A program made the translations under genes and the position numbers. DNA of 64,000 bases from an uncultured Marivita sp. (lineage in GTDB: Bacteria; Pseudomonadota; Alphaproteobacteria; Rhodobacterales; Rhodobacteraceae). Under the pieces are notes generated by a model. That model did not search any database. It was not told the origin of the DNA and saw nothing but the letters and a program-made list of their open reading frames with translations. Positions 8,861-17,830 of this stretch are shown here, piece after piece. Where the stretch lies: positions 124,001 to 188,000 of the forward strand of contig NZ_CANKYW010000004.1 in the NCBI RefSeq assembly GCF_947488135.1, in the 5' to 3' direction. Within the stretch, counting starts at the first letter, position 1, and each line of letters starts with the position of its first letter.

Positions 8861-11800
8861 TTACAGCTCGATCGTGATCTCGCCATCCGGCTCGGCCGCG
8901 CGCGATTGGCACAGGATGACCTGATCCACGCGTTGTGCTTTCGACAGAACGAAGTCACGGTGCTCCACAGCGCCGCCCAGGACACGCGCTTTGCAGACGC
9001 CACAAATCCCGTCCGCGCATTTCACATCCACCGACACGCCGTTTTCAGCCAGAACATCCGTCGCGCTTTTGTCCGGGGGCACGTGGAACGCGCGTCCGTC
9101 TTTCAGACGCAGCGTGAAGGCGTGGTTTTCGTAGTCTGGCAAGTCCGGGACGGCGAAATATTCGAGGTGCCGCGCCGGTTCGGGAAACCCTTTTCTTTCA
9201 GCGGCTTCCATGACGGAATTCATGTAAGCGACCGGCCCGCAGGTATAGATGTGTTGCCCGTCCGAATAGTCGGGCATGATCGCGTCGAGATCGGCGCGGG
9301 TGCCTTCATCGCTGATATGCACATGGACCTTGTCCGCCCACGGTGCGGCGGCCAGATCGTCCAGATACCCGGCCTCGGCACGGGTTTTCACCGAATAGTG
9401 CAGCGCAAAGGGGCGCCCCAGCGCGTGCAAGCGATGCGCCATCGCGATCATGGGCGTGACACCGATGCCGCCGCCCATGAGCCAGGTGAAGCGCGCGTCC
9501 TCGACCAGCGGGAAGTGGTTGATCGGTCGGGACACGAAGACACGCCGCCCTTCGGTGAAGATGCGGTGCAAGAGGGCTGATCCGCCGCGCCCGTGATCTT
9601 CGCGCAGCACGCCGATCTGGTAAACCGACCGATCCGCCGGGTCGCCCGACATCGAGTATTGCCTCAGGTATTCCGGTGCGACGACGAGATCGAGATGCGC
9701 GCCTGCGGTCCATGCGGGCAGGTCGGATCCATCGACGCTGCGAAACTCGTACTTGGTGACCGAGGGCGACATCTTTTCGACCTTGCTCACCATGACGGGG
9801 ACCACCGGGCTTTCGGTGGCGTCCTTGGGGCGGTGGAGGTGCGACGTGTCGCCCTTGGCCAGCCGCGCCTTGTGCTCCTCGGCGCTGACCATCGCGGCGT
9901 AGGCGGCGATCCCGGCTTCGCGGTCCATCGGGTCGGGGTATGGGTAAGGATGCGGAGCAAGAGGCGCGGGGTAGACGGCGAGCGTCTGATCCTCGTATTT
10001 CAGGTCGAGGTCCTTTTGCAGATCGCGCGCTTTCACCGGTTGGGTGGTGGGCGCATAGCTGCCGTTCTCCTGCAACTCCAGGTCCCACCACCATTTCTTG
10101 ACCGGGTTCAGGCCGCCGCGCCCTGCGGCATCATCCAGCTTGGCCAGAAGCGGCGCGGCTTGTGGTACGTTCATCGCAGCCCAGCGGAACGGCTTTTCGG
10201 CGAATAGCCCTTCGAGGTTCCACGGGCAGGTCTTCATGCAGCGCCCGCACATCGCGCCGCCCTCGGTCGTGATGCGGTAGGCGGCGCATTTCTGGCTGTC
10301 GGACTTCCAGATCTCGTAGCCGTTGAACATCCGCTTCGGCCCGGCGGTGATCGCGCCCGAGGGGCATTCGCGGGCGCATTTGTTGCAGCTTTCGCAGAAC
10401 CGTTGCAGGCCGAAGTCGATGGGTCTGTCATGTGCGAGTGGCATGTCGGTGGTGATGACGCCGGATTTCAGGCGAGGGCCGAGGAAGGGGTTGAGGATCA
10501 CCTCGCCGATGCGGCTCACTTCGCCGAGACCGCTCAGCAACAAGAGCGGAGGTTGCAGCACGTCGCCATCCATCACGCTGTGGGCCTTGGCCGAATAGCC
10601 GAGGTTGCGGATCTGGCGGGCCAGCACCCCGCCCAGCAGTGAGAACCGCAGATAGGCGCGCATGGATTGCGCCACGCTGATCCAGTCGTCGCCGGACGCG
10701 CCCTCCATCGTTTCGTAGCCCTGGTCGATGATGATGCTGATGGCCTGATCATGCGGCGGGTCGATCGGATCGCCGCGCGCATCGTGGCTGTACCAGACCC
10801 AATCGGGGCAACGGCTGATCCCCACGGCATCGCAGCCCAGCCAATAGGCCGTGGCCTTGATCGCGTCGGCGTTGTTCTGCAAATTTGCAGGACGTTGGCC
10901 GTTTTCGGGCGGTCCATCTTGCAATAACACAAAGGCCCCCAGCATCCGCCGCTGCGCCGAGGACGGTGCCGCCTTGCGCACATAGTAGCCGCCTTTGGCC
11001 TTGTCCTGAAGCTTTTTGCCCATGTCGCCGAACTGGGCGCGGGCGAACATATCGGTGCGCTTGGGCACGCGCGGCACGTTGGGTTCATCGATATAGGTGG
11101 TCGGGGTGTCGATGCGTTTGAGCGTTTCGAAGGGGTGCGGGCCATCGACATAGCGGCGGGTGTCGAACGGGTTGTCGTTGAGCCGCGACCGTGAGGACCT
11201 CGTGCCGAGGGTCCAAGACAGGCCTTTTGTCAGCGATTTAGGTTGATCCGGTGAGAGCGGCGCATCGTGGGCCAACTCCAGATCTGTGGTCACGACCGCG
11301 ACGCCGAAACGGTCGTGTAGCCACGGGTTCACCAATCGGTCGTCCGTTCCGTACGCCAGACCCGCCGCAACCGTACAGATGTTGAGGTCCACATCCGTGC
11401 TCGTGGCGCTGTGCGCCTTGGCGTTCCAGCCGAGCAGGCGGATGTAGTTGGCGATGACCACGGCGGTTTCGGTGGCGCGCAGGCAGGCACGGTGGTGCTG
11501 TGCGTCCGTGATCCAGTCGGTGCCAATCTCACCCGGGTTCGGGTCGCGCGGGATTTCGTAGAGGAACACAAGCGCCGTGTCATGCGACGCGATGGTAGTG
11601 CGCGGCGCCTCCATCGACTCCTTGAGGTCGGCCATGATGAGGTCGATCCCGGCGGCCAGCGTCTTGGTCTGGCGGATTCTCAGATCCTCCGCGAGGCGGG
11701 CGATATCGGGGTTCTGCCTCGGCTCGGACAAATGCGCTTCGGGCAAGAGCGGACCAATCCCCACCATCGTGGCGTCCGAAAAATATCCAAACGCTTTCAG

Positions 11801-12061
11801 ATGGTTGGCGCGCTCTGTTGCATCATTGGGGCAGGTGGAGCGGGCCTTGTTCACGAAGCCGTCGCGGATCGCGTCCATCATCGCCTGGTAATCCGCCATC
11901 GCGTTGACGATGGAGGCCGGATCGTCGGGGCGGCGAAAGCTCAGGCCGGGATGGCGGGGGATGCGTGCGGGATCCGGCATCGGGCCGCGCCGCGCCCGTT
12001 CAAGCGGGAACGGTCCCAGATGCACGGGCCGGTTTTTATCGGAAAAGAACCGCAGCCCCAT
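8861..12061 (-). CDS. self-sufficient reductive dehalogenase fused to flavin/2Fe-2S reductase
   Basis: A 1066-aa fusion resembling the catabolic NAD(P)H-dependent dehalogenases BhbA and NpRdhA. Residues about 1-650 form the cobalamin-type reductive dehalogenase. Two ferredoxin clusters are read as C556-x2-C559-x2-C562-x3-C566 and C592-x12-C605-x2-C608-x3-C612. Tyr424 and Lys492 are candidates for the catalytic Tyr/Lys pair of NpRdhA, by position only. Residues about 755-960 are a phthalate-dioxygenase-reductase-like module (flavin motif R800-QYS, nucleotide motif GGGIGVTP 863-870, YTCGP 939). Residues 985-1066 are a plant-type ferredoxin (C1015, C1020, C1023, C1051). There is no Tat signal, so it should act in the cytoplasm on a halogenated aromatic. 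It lies 44 bp after the regulator, probably in one operon. Confidence 0.9.
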   Translation of the reverse strand: MGLRFFSDKNRPVHLGPFPLERARRGPMPDPARIPRHPGLSFRRPDDPASIVNAMADYQAMMDAIRDGFVNKARSTCPNDATERANHLKAFGYFSDATMVGIGPLLPEAHLSEPRQNPDIARLAEDLRIRQTKTLAAGIDLIMADLKESMEAPRTTIASHDTALVFLYEIPRDPNPGEIGTDWITDAQHHRACLRATETAVVIANYIRLLGWNAKAHSATSTDVDLNICTVAAGLAYGTDDRLVNPWLHDRFGVAVVTTDLELAHDAPLSPDQPKSLTKGLSWTLGTRSSRSRLNDNPFDTRRYVDGPHPFETLKRIDTPTTYIDEPNVPRVPKRTDMFARAQFGDMGKKLQDKAKGGYYVRKAAPSSAQRRMLGAFVLLQDGPPENGQRPANLQNNADAIKATAYWLGCDAVGISRCPDWVWYSHDARGDPIDPPHDQAISIIIDQGYETMEGASGDDWISVAQSMRAYLRFSLLGGVLARQIRNLGYSAKAHSVMDGDVLQPPLLLLSGLGEVSRIGEVILNPFLGPRLKSGVITTDMPLAHDRPIDFGLQRFCESCNKCARECPSGAITAGPKRMFNGYEIWKSDSQKCAAYRITTEGGAMCGRCMKTCPWNLEGLFAEKPFRWAAMNVPQAAPLLAKLDDAAGRGGLNPVKKWWWDLELQENGSYAPTTQPVKARDLQKDLDLKYEDQTLAVYPAPLAPHPYPYPDPMDREAGIAAYAAMVSAEEHKARLAKGDTSHLHRPKDATESPVVPVMVSKVEKMSPSVTKYEFRSVDGSDLPAWTAGAHLDLVVAPEYLRQYSMSGDPADRSVYQIGVLREDHGRGGSALLHRIFTEGRRVFVSRPINHFPLVEDARFTWLMGGGIGVTPMIAMAHRLHALGRPFALHYSVKTRAEAGYLDDLAAAPWADKVHVHISDEGTRADLDAIMPDYSDGQHIYTCGPVAYMNSVMEAAERKGFPEPARHLEYFAVPDLPDYENHAFTLRLKDGRAFHVPPDKSATDVLAENGVSVDVKCADGICGVCKARVLGGAVEHRDFVLSKAQRVDQVILCQSRAAEPDGEITIEL

Positions 12062-12105
12062 GATGGCCTCCCTTTGGCGCTGGACCAGAGTGCAACATTC
12101 CCGGC

Positions 12106-12771
12106 TCAGGACTGCAAGGCATGAAAATCCTTCAGGGTTTTCCCTGCCTCGTCAACGAACAGACCGGGCAGGGGTGTGAGATCGGTCACGCGGTCCATGC
12201 GAAAGGTGGCAAAGCTGTCATCGGTTTCGTCCCATACAACGCAGGTCCAGATGCGCCCCCAGTAGTCCAGATGCAACGGGCGCACCGTGTGGGTCCGGTC
12301 CTCACCGTCGAGCCGCAGGCGCAGTTTCTGGCGCGCGCGGATGGCCTTGCGGAATGCGGGCATATGACGGAATCCCTGCGCGGCCTCGGCGAAGGGATAG
12401 GTGGCAAAGCCGAACCGCGCCTTTGGAGTGCCGACGTCTTCGGGCAAGACCGCGTCAATCTTGTCGGACAGGGCGCGGGCGGCGGCGGCGAGGTCTTCGG
12501 TATCCGCGACGCCCACGGCGGCGAGACCGATATGCAACGCTTCGAGTTCGGTCTGGGTCAGGTTCAACGGTGGCAGGGTGATCATCGCCTGCGCGGTATA
12601 GCCGGACCCGCGTGCGCCTTCGACCGGCACACCCGAGGCCGCAAGCGTGTCCATGTCGCGGTAGATGGTGCGCACCGACACGCCCAGATCCTGTGCCATG
12701 GCTTCGGCCGTGTGCAAATGACCATCCTTCAGACGCTGCATCAGAGCATAAAGTCGGTCGCTGCGTTTCAA
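12106..12771 (-). CDS. HTH/WYL-domain (YafY-type) transcriptional regulator
   Basis: A 221-aa regulator with an N-terminal DeoR-like winged helix (KRSDRLYALMQRLKDGHLHTAE, then DLGVSVRTIYRDMDTLAASGVPVEG) and a C-terminal WYL-type ligand domain (RPLHLDYWGRIWTCVVWDE). The start chosen is TTG at 12771 because GGAG stands six bases before it and the protein then begins exactly at the winged helix; the longer open frame upstream covers the promoter and tatA. It precedes the dehalogenase gene on the same strand by 44 bp and is the likely local regulator. A TGACA/TGTCA array sits 30 bp upstream. Confidence 0.88.
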   Translation of the reverse strand: MKRSDRLYALMQRLKDGHLHTAEAMAQDLGVSVRTIYRDMDTLAASGVPVEGARGSGYTAQAMITLPPLNLTQTELEALHIGLAAVGVADTEDLAAAARALSDKIDAVLPEDVGTPKARFGFATYPFAEAAQGFRHMPAFRKAIRARQKLRLRLDGEDRTHTVRPLHLDYWGRIWTCVVWDETDDSFATFRMDRVTDLTPLPGLFVDEAGKTLKDFHALQS

Positions 12772-12801
12772 ATGATTCTCCGGCGTTGGACGGGGCAATA
12801 C

Positions 12802-12835
12802 TGACAAAAACCTGTCAACTGACAAGCTCTTGACA
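12802..12835. promoter_or_regulatory. TGACA/TGTCA operator-like array
   Basis: TGACA occurs at 12802, 12820 and 12831, with TGTCA at 12813, giving the inverted repeat TGACA-N6-TGTCA and a second, overlapping TGTCA-N2-TGACA. The array lies between the divergent regulator and tatA genes, 30 bp from the regulator start. Its form suggests an operator for the WYL regulator controlling itself and the dehalogenase. The repeat is seen; the binding protein is inferred. Confidence 0.55.
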
Positions 12836-12957
12836 AAAATCGTTTCAAAAAGCCGGAAATCAACCGCGTTTGCCGCTTTCACCGGCCGTCCAAAGGCATT
12901 AGATGAGTGCGGTCTAGACGCGCCGCATCGCGGCGAGATACGAGTTAGGAGAGAGCC

Positions 12958-13188
12958 ATGCTCAACAATATCGGCCTTCCCGGCCTTCTGCTGATCGCCG
13001 TCGTGGTGCTGGTGCTGTTCGGCCGCGGCAAGATTTCTTCGCTGATGGGCGAAGTCGGCAAAGGCATCACCGCCTTCAAGAAAGGCGTGAAAGACGGCAC
13101 CGACGAGATCGAACAGGCCAATACCGGCGACGAGGCGAAAGACGTGACGCCCGAAACCGACAAGACGTCCAGCAAGGACAAGGTGTAA
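12958..13188 (+). CDS. tatA: twin-arginine translocase subunit TatA
   Basis: TatA oligomerises to form the pore that exports folded, twin-arginine-tagged proteins. The 76-aa protein has one N-terminal membrane helix ([20 protein letters not shown]), a hinge, the amphipathic helix [16 protein letters not shown], and a charged tail. The FGRGK junction is typical. AGGAGAG precedes the ATG. It is first gene of tatABC, with tatB six bases downstream. A Tat-tagged solute-binding protein is encoded in the same window at 60336. Confidence 0.96.
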   Translation: MLNNIGLPGLLLIAVVVLVLFGRGKISSLMGEVGKGITAFKKGVKDGTDEIEQANTGDEAKDVTPETDKTSSKDKV

Positions 13189-13194
13189 GCCCAA

Positions 13195-13656
13195 ATGTTC
13201 GATCTTGGCTGGACCGAGCTTCTGGTGATCGGCATCGTCGCGCTGATCGTCGTGGGGCCCAAGGATTTGCCGGTGCTTTTTCGCAGCATCGGTCGGTTCA
13301 TGGGCAAGGCGCGCGGCATGGCGCGCGAGTTCAGCAAGGCGATGAACGACGCGGCGGATGAAGCCGGCGTGTCCGAAATGAGCAAGACGTTCAAATCGGC
13401 GACCAATCCGCTGTCCTCTGCGATGGATGGCGTGAAAGACGCGGCCAAGTCGATGACCGATCTCAACCCTGACAGCAACACGGGCAAACTGTCCGCAGAG
13501 CGTCAGGAAGCCAAGAAGAAGATCGAACTGTCCGCCGCGAAGGCGGCAGCGGAACGCAAGGCGCGCGAGGCGTCCGAAGCGGCGGCGAAGGTGGAAGCGA
13601 TGGAGGCCGAACAGAAGGCCGAAGCCGCGCCCTCCGACACGAAAGACTCCAAATGA
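13195..13656 (+). CDS. tatB: twin-arginine translocase subunit TatB
   Basis: TatB forms the signal-peptide receptor complex with TatC. The 153-aa protein begins [26 protein letters not shown], with the TatB-type Glu in the membrane helix and the Gly-Pro hinge. A long amphipathic helix follows, then a very Ala/Lys/Glu-rich tail likely to be helical. The last four bases overlap the tatC start, so translation is coupled. Confidence 0.95.
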   Translation: MFDLGWTELLVIGIVALIVVGPKDLPVLFRSIGRFMGKARGMAREFSKAMNDAADEAGVSEMSKTFKSATNPLSSAMDGVKDAAKSMTDLNPDSNTGKLSAERQEAKKKIELSAAKAAAERKAREASEAAAKVEAMEAEQKAEAAPSDTKDSK

Positions 13657-14549
13657 ACACCAGCCCCGATGAGATCGAGGACAGCTCGGCCCCGTTGATC
13701 GAGCATCTGGCAGAGCTGCGCAACCGGCTGATCCATTCGGTCGTCGCGTTCCTGATCGGGATGATCATCTGTTTTACGGTGGCAACGCCGCTCTTTAACT
13801 TCCTGACCAATCCCCTGTGCGAGGTGCTGGCCGAGCGGGGGCAGGACTGCGACCTGATCTTCATCAGCCCGCAGGAAGGCTTTTTCGTCGCCATCAAGAT
13901 CTCGCTTCTCGGCGGGTTCATGTTGGCTTTTCCGTATATCGGCCTTCAAATGTGGCGCTTCGTGGCGCCGGGGCTTTACAAATCCGAGAAGGGCGCGTTC
14001 CTGCCGTTTCTCGTCGCGTCGCCCTTCATGTTCCTTCTGGGCGCGTCTTTTGCCTTCTACGTCGTCACGCCTCTGGCCTATGACTTCTTCCTTGGGTTCC
14101 AGCAATTCGGCGCCGAAGGCGAAGCGTTGGTGGACGAAGAGGTGGCACAAGGCTTGTCCGTGGTCTTCCAGGGCTCGGCGCAGGAATATCTCAACCTCAC
14201 CGTAAAATTCATCGTGGCCTTTGGGCTCTGTTTCCAGTTGCCGGTGTTGCTGACGCTGATGGGCAAGGCCGGTCTGGTCAGCTCGGAAGGTCTGGGCAAT
14301 GTGCGCAAATACGCGGTTGTCGCCATTCTGGTCCTTGCCGCGCTGGTGACGCCGCCGGATGTCATCACGCAGGTGATCCTCTTCGTCGTGGTCTACGGGC
14401 TTTACGAGGTGTCGATTTTCCTTGTCCGCCGGGTTGAGCGCAAGCGCGAGGCTGAGCTGCGGGCACAGGGCCTCTGGATGGAGGATGATGACCTCGAGGA
14501 CGATCCTCTGATGAAAGAATTTGACGAAGACGAGGGCGCGAAGAAGTGA
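13653..14549 (+). CDS. tatC: twin-arginine translocase subunit TatC
   Basis: TatC is the six-helix membrane receptor for twin-arginine signal peptides. The 298-aa protein has the N-terminal [15 protein letters not shown] motif and the family block around [24 protein letters not shown]. The periplasmic and later helices have normal spacing, and the C-terminal tail is charged ([22 protein letters not shown]). ATGA-type overlaps with tatB upstream and the ATPase gene downstream place all four genes in one transcription unit. Confidence 0.96.
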   Translation: MNTSPDEIEDSSAPLIEHLAELRNRLIHSVVAFLIGMIICFTVATPLFNFLTNPLCEVLAERGQDCDLIFISPQEGFFVAIKISLLGGFMLAFPYIGLQMWRFVAPGLYKSEKGAFLPFLVASPFMFLLGASFAFYVVTPLAYDFFLGFQQFGAEGEALVDEEVAQGLSVVFQGSAQEYLNLTVKFIVAFGLCFQLPVLLTLMGKAGLVSSEGLGNVRKYAVVAILVLAALVTPPDVITQVILFVVVYGLYEVSIFLVRRVERKREAELRAQGLWMEDDDLEDDPLMKEFDEDEGAKK

Positions 14550-15385
14550 GTGATCCGATGGAGCGGATTGCCGCCGCGCTGGAGCGTCTTGCCCCCGCGC
14601 CGCAGCCGGCCCCGGATTTCGGCGCTGCCGATGCCTTTGTCTGGCATGTCGATCCGGATCACCTGCAACCCGTGCCCAAGGTCAGCCGGGTCCCGGTGGA
14701 CCTGTTGATCGGGGTAGATCGGAGCCGCGACACGCTGCTGGCCAATACACGGCAATTCGCGCGCGGTCTTCCCGCCAACAACGCGCTTTTGTGGGGCGCG
14801 CGCGGCATGGGCAAGTCGAGCCTTGTGAAAGCGGTCCATGCGGCGGTTCTGGCGGAAGGCGTGTCGGTCAAGCTGGTGGAGTTGCAGCGCGAGGATTTGC
14901 CCAGCGTCGCGCGCCTGCTTAACCTGTTGCGCGCCGCACCGCATCAGTTCGTGCTGTTTTGCGACGATCTGAGCTTCAGCCATGACGACCAGCATTACAA
15001 ATCGCTGAAAGCGGTGCTGGATGGCGGGGTCGAGGGGCGGCCCGACAACGTGGTGTTCTATGCCACGTCGAACCGCCGTCACCTCATGCCGCGTGACATG
15101 ATCGAAAACGAACGGTCGTCGGGTATCAACCCGTCCGAGGCGGTCGAGGAAAAGGTGTCGCTGTCGGATCGGTTCGGGCTATGGCTCGGGTTTCATCCGT
15201 GTAATCAGGACGACTACCTGGCGATGATCCGTGGTTATTGCGATGCATACGGGGTCGAGATCGACGACGCGACATTGCGCGCCGAAGCGATCGAGTGGCA
15301 GGCGACGCGGGGCGCACGGTCGGGCCGGGTGGCGTGGCAGTATTTTTCCGATCTTGCGGGTCGGCGCGGAATACGGATCGCCTGA
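14546..15385 (+). CDS. DUF815-family ATPase
   Basis: A 279-aa AAA-like P-loop protein. The Walker A motif is GARGMGKSS (about residue 90), Walker B lies in FVLFCDDLSF, and a sensor-1-like Asn is in FYATSNRRHL. This layout matches the DUF815 family, widespread in Proteobacteria with no settled function. It overlaps tatC by four bases, so it is cotranscribed with tatABC. That placement is common in related bacteria and hints at, without proving, a role in export or envelope work. Confidence 0.85.
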   Translation: MSDPMERIAAALERLAPAPQPAPDFGAADAFVWHVDPDHLQPVPKVSRVPVDLLIGVDRSRDTLLANTRQFARGLPANNALLWGARGMGKSSLVKAVHAAVLAEGVSVKLVELQREDLPSVARLLNLLRAAPHQFVLFCDDLSFSHDDQHYKSLKAVLDGGVEGRPDNVVFYATSNRRHLMPRDMIENERSSGINPSEAVEEKVSLSDRFGLWLGFHPCNQDDYLAMIRGYCDAYGVEIDDATLRAEAIEWQATRGARSGRVAWQYFSDLAGRRGIRIA

Positions 15386-15450
15386 AAGACGGAAAATTGG
15401 ACGGAAGCCTGCGTGATTTGCTAGTCTGATCGCACAAAGCGGGGGGCGCC

Positions 15451-16053
15451 ATGCAAGCCATTGATTTTTGGTATTCTATCGGAAGTACTTACAGCTATCT
15501 CACTGTCATGCGTCTTGATGACTATTGCGAGGCCGAAGGCATTTCCGTGAATTGGCGCCCGTTCAATGTTCGTGCCATCATGGTTGAGCAGAACAATGTT
15601 CCGTTCAAAGACAAGCCGGTAAAAACCGCATACATGTGGCGCGACATAGAACGGCGCGCAGATCTTTACGGCCTTCCGCTCGCGGTACCCGCACCGTATC
15701 CGCTGGAGCATCTGGTCCTTGCCAATCAAGTGGCCCTCCTGGGCATGCAGGAAGGCTGGGGCAAATCTTTTACCATTGCATCCTACCGGGCGTGGTTCGT
15801 CGATGGTTTGCCCGCTGGCAGCGACCCAAACCTCTCAAACAGCCTGAAACACGCGGGACAGGAACCGACGACAACGATTGAACGTGCACAATCTCCAGCG
15901 GTGATCGAAGCGTTGGATCGGGAGACCCGGACATGCAAGGCACTAGGGGTGTTCGGCTCACCAAGCTTTGTCGTCGGACGTGAGGTGTTCTGGGGTGATG
16001 ACAGGCTCGACGATGCGATCAAATGGGCAAAGGATAGAACCCTGCACAGCTGA
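15451..16053 (+). CDS. DsbA-fold 2-hydroxychromene-2-carboxylate isomerase family protein
   Basis: A 200-aa protein of the kappa-GST/HCCA isomerase family. The N-terminal DFWYSIGSTYSYL carries the serine that replaces the redox cysteines of DsbA and activates glutathione. The C-terminal GVFGSPSFVVG cis-Pro loop and FWGDDRLDDAI are also typical. Family enzymes act on ring-cleavage products of aromatics or on other glutathione adducts; the substrate here is unknown. It is 65 bp after the DUF815 gene and convergent with the methyltransferase gene. An aromatic-catabolic link to the dehalogenase is possible but not shown. Confidence 0.85.
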   Translation: MQAIDFWYSIGSTYSYLTVMRLDDYCEAEGISVNWRPFNVRAIMVEQNNVPFKDKPVKTAYMWRDIERRADLYGLPLAVPAPYPLEHLVLANQVALLGMQEGWGKSFTIASYRAWFVDGLPAGSDPNLSNSLKHAGQEPTTTIERAQSPAVIEALDRETRTCKALGVFGSPSFVVGREVFWGDDRLDDAIKWAKDRTLHS

Positions 16054-16085
16054 CGCGCCGCGCAGGGGATCGAAGCATCTTGAAA

Positions 16086-17168
16086 TCACGCGCGGCGGCG
16101 GCGGCCTCCGACGCGGCCCGCACGACCCCGGCCTTCGTGGCCTGCTTTCGGCGGCTGCTTGTTGAACTCGATCCAGGCACCGCCGCCTTCGTCGTTGTTG
16201 GTCAGGAAGTTGGCCGCGCGGATCGCTTCCATTTCCTTGCCGGGGCGCGGCTTGGTCGACCCCAGGCCGAAGAGGACGCAGAAGGTTTCGTCGTCCATAT
16301 CTTCGGGCAGGACGATGCCAGCGGCCTCGACCTCGGCACGCTTTTCCGCAATCTTGGTCGGTCCGACGGGCAGGGCGACGGGGTTCATGATGGCCGAGGT
16401 CATGCCTGCGCCCATCGCCATCGGCAGGAAGGCGTTGTTGATGCCGTGGCGGTTGGGCAGGCCGAAGCTGATGTTGGACGCGCCGCAAGTGGTGTTCACA
16501 CCCAGTTCTTCGCGCAAGCGACGGACAAGTGTGAAGACCTGAAGGCCAGCGGTGCCCATCGCGCCAATCGGCATGACCAGCGGGTCCACCACAATGTCAT
16601 GCGCCGGGATGCCGAAATCGGCGGCGCGTTCGACGATCTTTTTCGCGACAGCAAAGCGCACATCCGGGTCTTCGGAGATCCCGGTGTCGTCGTTCGAGAT
16701 CGCCACCACCGGCACGTTGTATTTCTTGACCAGTGGCAGGACGAGTTCGAGACGCTCTTCCTCGCCCGTGACCGAGTTCAGCAGCGGGCGGCCTTCGGCG
16801 GCGGCGAGGCCGTTTTCCAGAGCACCGGGCACCGAGCTGTCGATGCAGAGCGGGCAATCGGTGACGGCCTGCACGCGTTCGACCAGTTCGCGCATCAGCG
16901 TCGGTTCGACGAAGTTGTTGTCGGCATAGCGCGAGTCTTCGGCCATCTTGTTCGAGAAGACGGCACCCGAGTTGATGTCGAGAATGTTGGCCCCGGCGGC
17001 GACCTGCGCCAGCGCGTCGGCTTCGACCCGGCTGAAATCTCCGCGTTCGAGTTCCTCGTTCAGTACCTTGCGGCCGGTCGGGTTGATCCGTTCACCGATC
17101 ACGCAGAACGGCTGGTCGAATCCGATGATGGCGGTTTTGGTCTTGGACTCGACAATCGTGCGGGTCAT
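16086..17168 (-). CDS. methyltetrahydrofolate:corrinoid methyltransferase (pterin-binding)
   Basis: A 360-aa pterin-binding TIM-barrel protein related to the folate domain of MetH. It has the entry signature VIGERINPTGRK, then GANILDINSGA, CPLCIDSSVPGALE, LLNSVTGEEE and GASNISFGLPNR. This pattern fits methyl-THF:corrinoid methyltransferases rather than dihydropteroate synthase. In several roseobacters methionine synthase is split into separate homocysteine, B12 and folate-binding proteins, and this gene looks like the folate part. The C-terminal 20 residues are Arg/Gly-rich. ATG 17168 overlaps the HAD gene stop; the open frame further upstream lies in the HAD gene. Confidence 0.85.
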   Translation of the reverse strand: MTRTIVESKTKTAIIGFDQPFCVIGERINPTGRKVLNEELERGDFSRVEADALAQVAAGANILDINSGAVFSNKMAEDSRYADNNFVEPTLMRELVERVQAVTDCPLCIDSSVPGALENGLAAAEGRPLLNSVTGEEERLELVLPLVKKYNVPVVAISNDDTGISEDPDVRFAVAKKIVERAADFGIPAHDIVVDPLVMPIGAMGTAGLQVFTLVRRLREELGVNTTCGASNISFGLPNRHGINNAFLPMAMGAGMTSAIMNPVALPVGPTKIAEKRAEVEAAGIVLPEDMDDETFCVLFGLGSTKPRPGKEMEAIRAANFLTNNDEGGGAWIEFNKQPPKAGHEGRGRAGRVGGRRRRA

Positions 17169-17824
17169 GCGGCTACTCCTTGAATGCGGGCCAGGATGTC
17201 CGGCAGCGCGGGGTCTGTGAAATCTTGGATGCTTGTATCCGCTCCGACCGCGCACAGCTTCGCGTCGGTCAGGGCAGAGCGGACACCGATGCAATAGGCG
17301 CCCGAGGCGGCGGCGGCGCGCATGCCCGAGGGGCTGTCCTCAAAGGCGACGCAGGCGCTCGCGGGCTCTCCGAGCAACTCCATCGCGGTCAGATAGGGCA
17401 GCGGATGCGGTTTGCCGTGATCGCATTCCTCGCCGATCACGATCACGTCGAACCGGTCGCGCAGGCCGATGGCGCGCAGCATCGCTTCGGCGTTGAGGCG
17501 CATCGCGTTGGTGACGACGGCCATCTTCCAGCCCAGCGATTGCGCGTGATCGAGGAAAGTCTCGAGCCCGGGCGTCGCTGGGTAGGGTGACGGCAGGCGG
17601 TCGCGGAACTGCGCCTCTTTCCATTCGCTGAGCGCTTGCGGATCCGGTTCGTCGGGCAGGTACTCCGCGAAGACATCGACGTTCAGACGTCCATGCACCT
17701 GCTCGATATAGAAGCCGTCCGGCATCGGCAGGCCACGGTCGGTCCACAATTCTGTAAAGACGGCCTCGTGGATCGGGTCCGAATTCAGCATGGTACCGTC
17801 GAGATCGAAGAGCAGAGCTGGCAT
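17165..17824 (-). CDS. HAD-superfamily hydrolase (beta-phosphoglucomutase/phosphatase-like)
   Basis: A 219-aa class I HAD enzyme with a helical cap. Motif I is LLFDLDGTMLNSDP, motif II lies in MAVVTNA, and motif III/IV in GKPHPLPYLTAMELL followed by CVAFEDSPSGMRAAAASG. The last pattern is typical of the phosphoglycolate/beta-phosphoglucomutase group. Substrate unknown. It starts six bases after the MetF-like stop and its stop overlaps the methyltransferase ATG, so it belongs to the one-carbon operon; it may remove a damaged or side metabolite of that pathway. Confidence 0.87.
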   Translation of the reverse strand: MPALLFDLDGTMLNSDPIHEAVFTELWTDRGLPMPDGFYIEQVHGRLNVDVFAEYLPDEPDPQALSEWKEAQFRDRLPSPYPATPGLETFLDHAQSLGWKMAVVTNAMRLNAEAMLRAIGLRDRFDVIVIGEECDHGKPHPLPYLTAMELLGEPASACVAFEDSPSGMRAAAASGAYCIGVRSALTDAKLCAVGADTSIQDFTDPALPDILARIQGVAA

Positions 17825-17830
17825 GGCGGA

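Noticed and set aside
16086-17168. Dihydropteroate synthase (folP)
   Set aside because: The pterin-binding fold is shared, but the VIGERINPTGRK entry, the CIDSSVPGALE strand and the neighbouring MetF-like gene fit methyl-THF:corrinoid methyltransferases.
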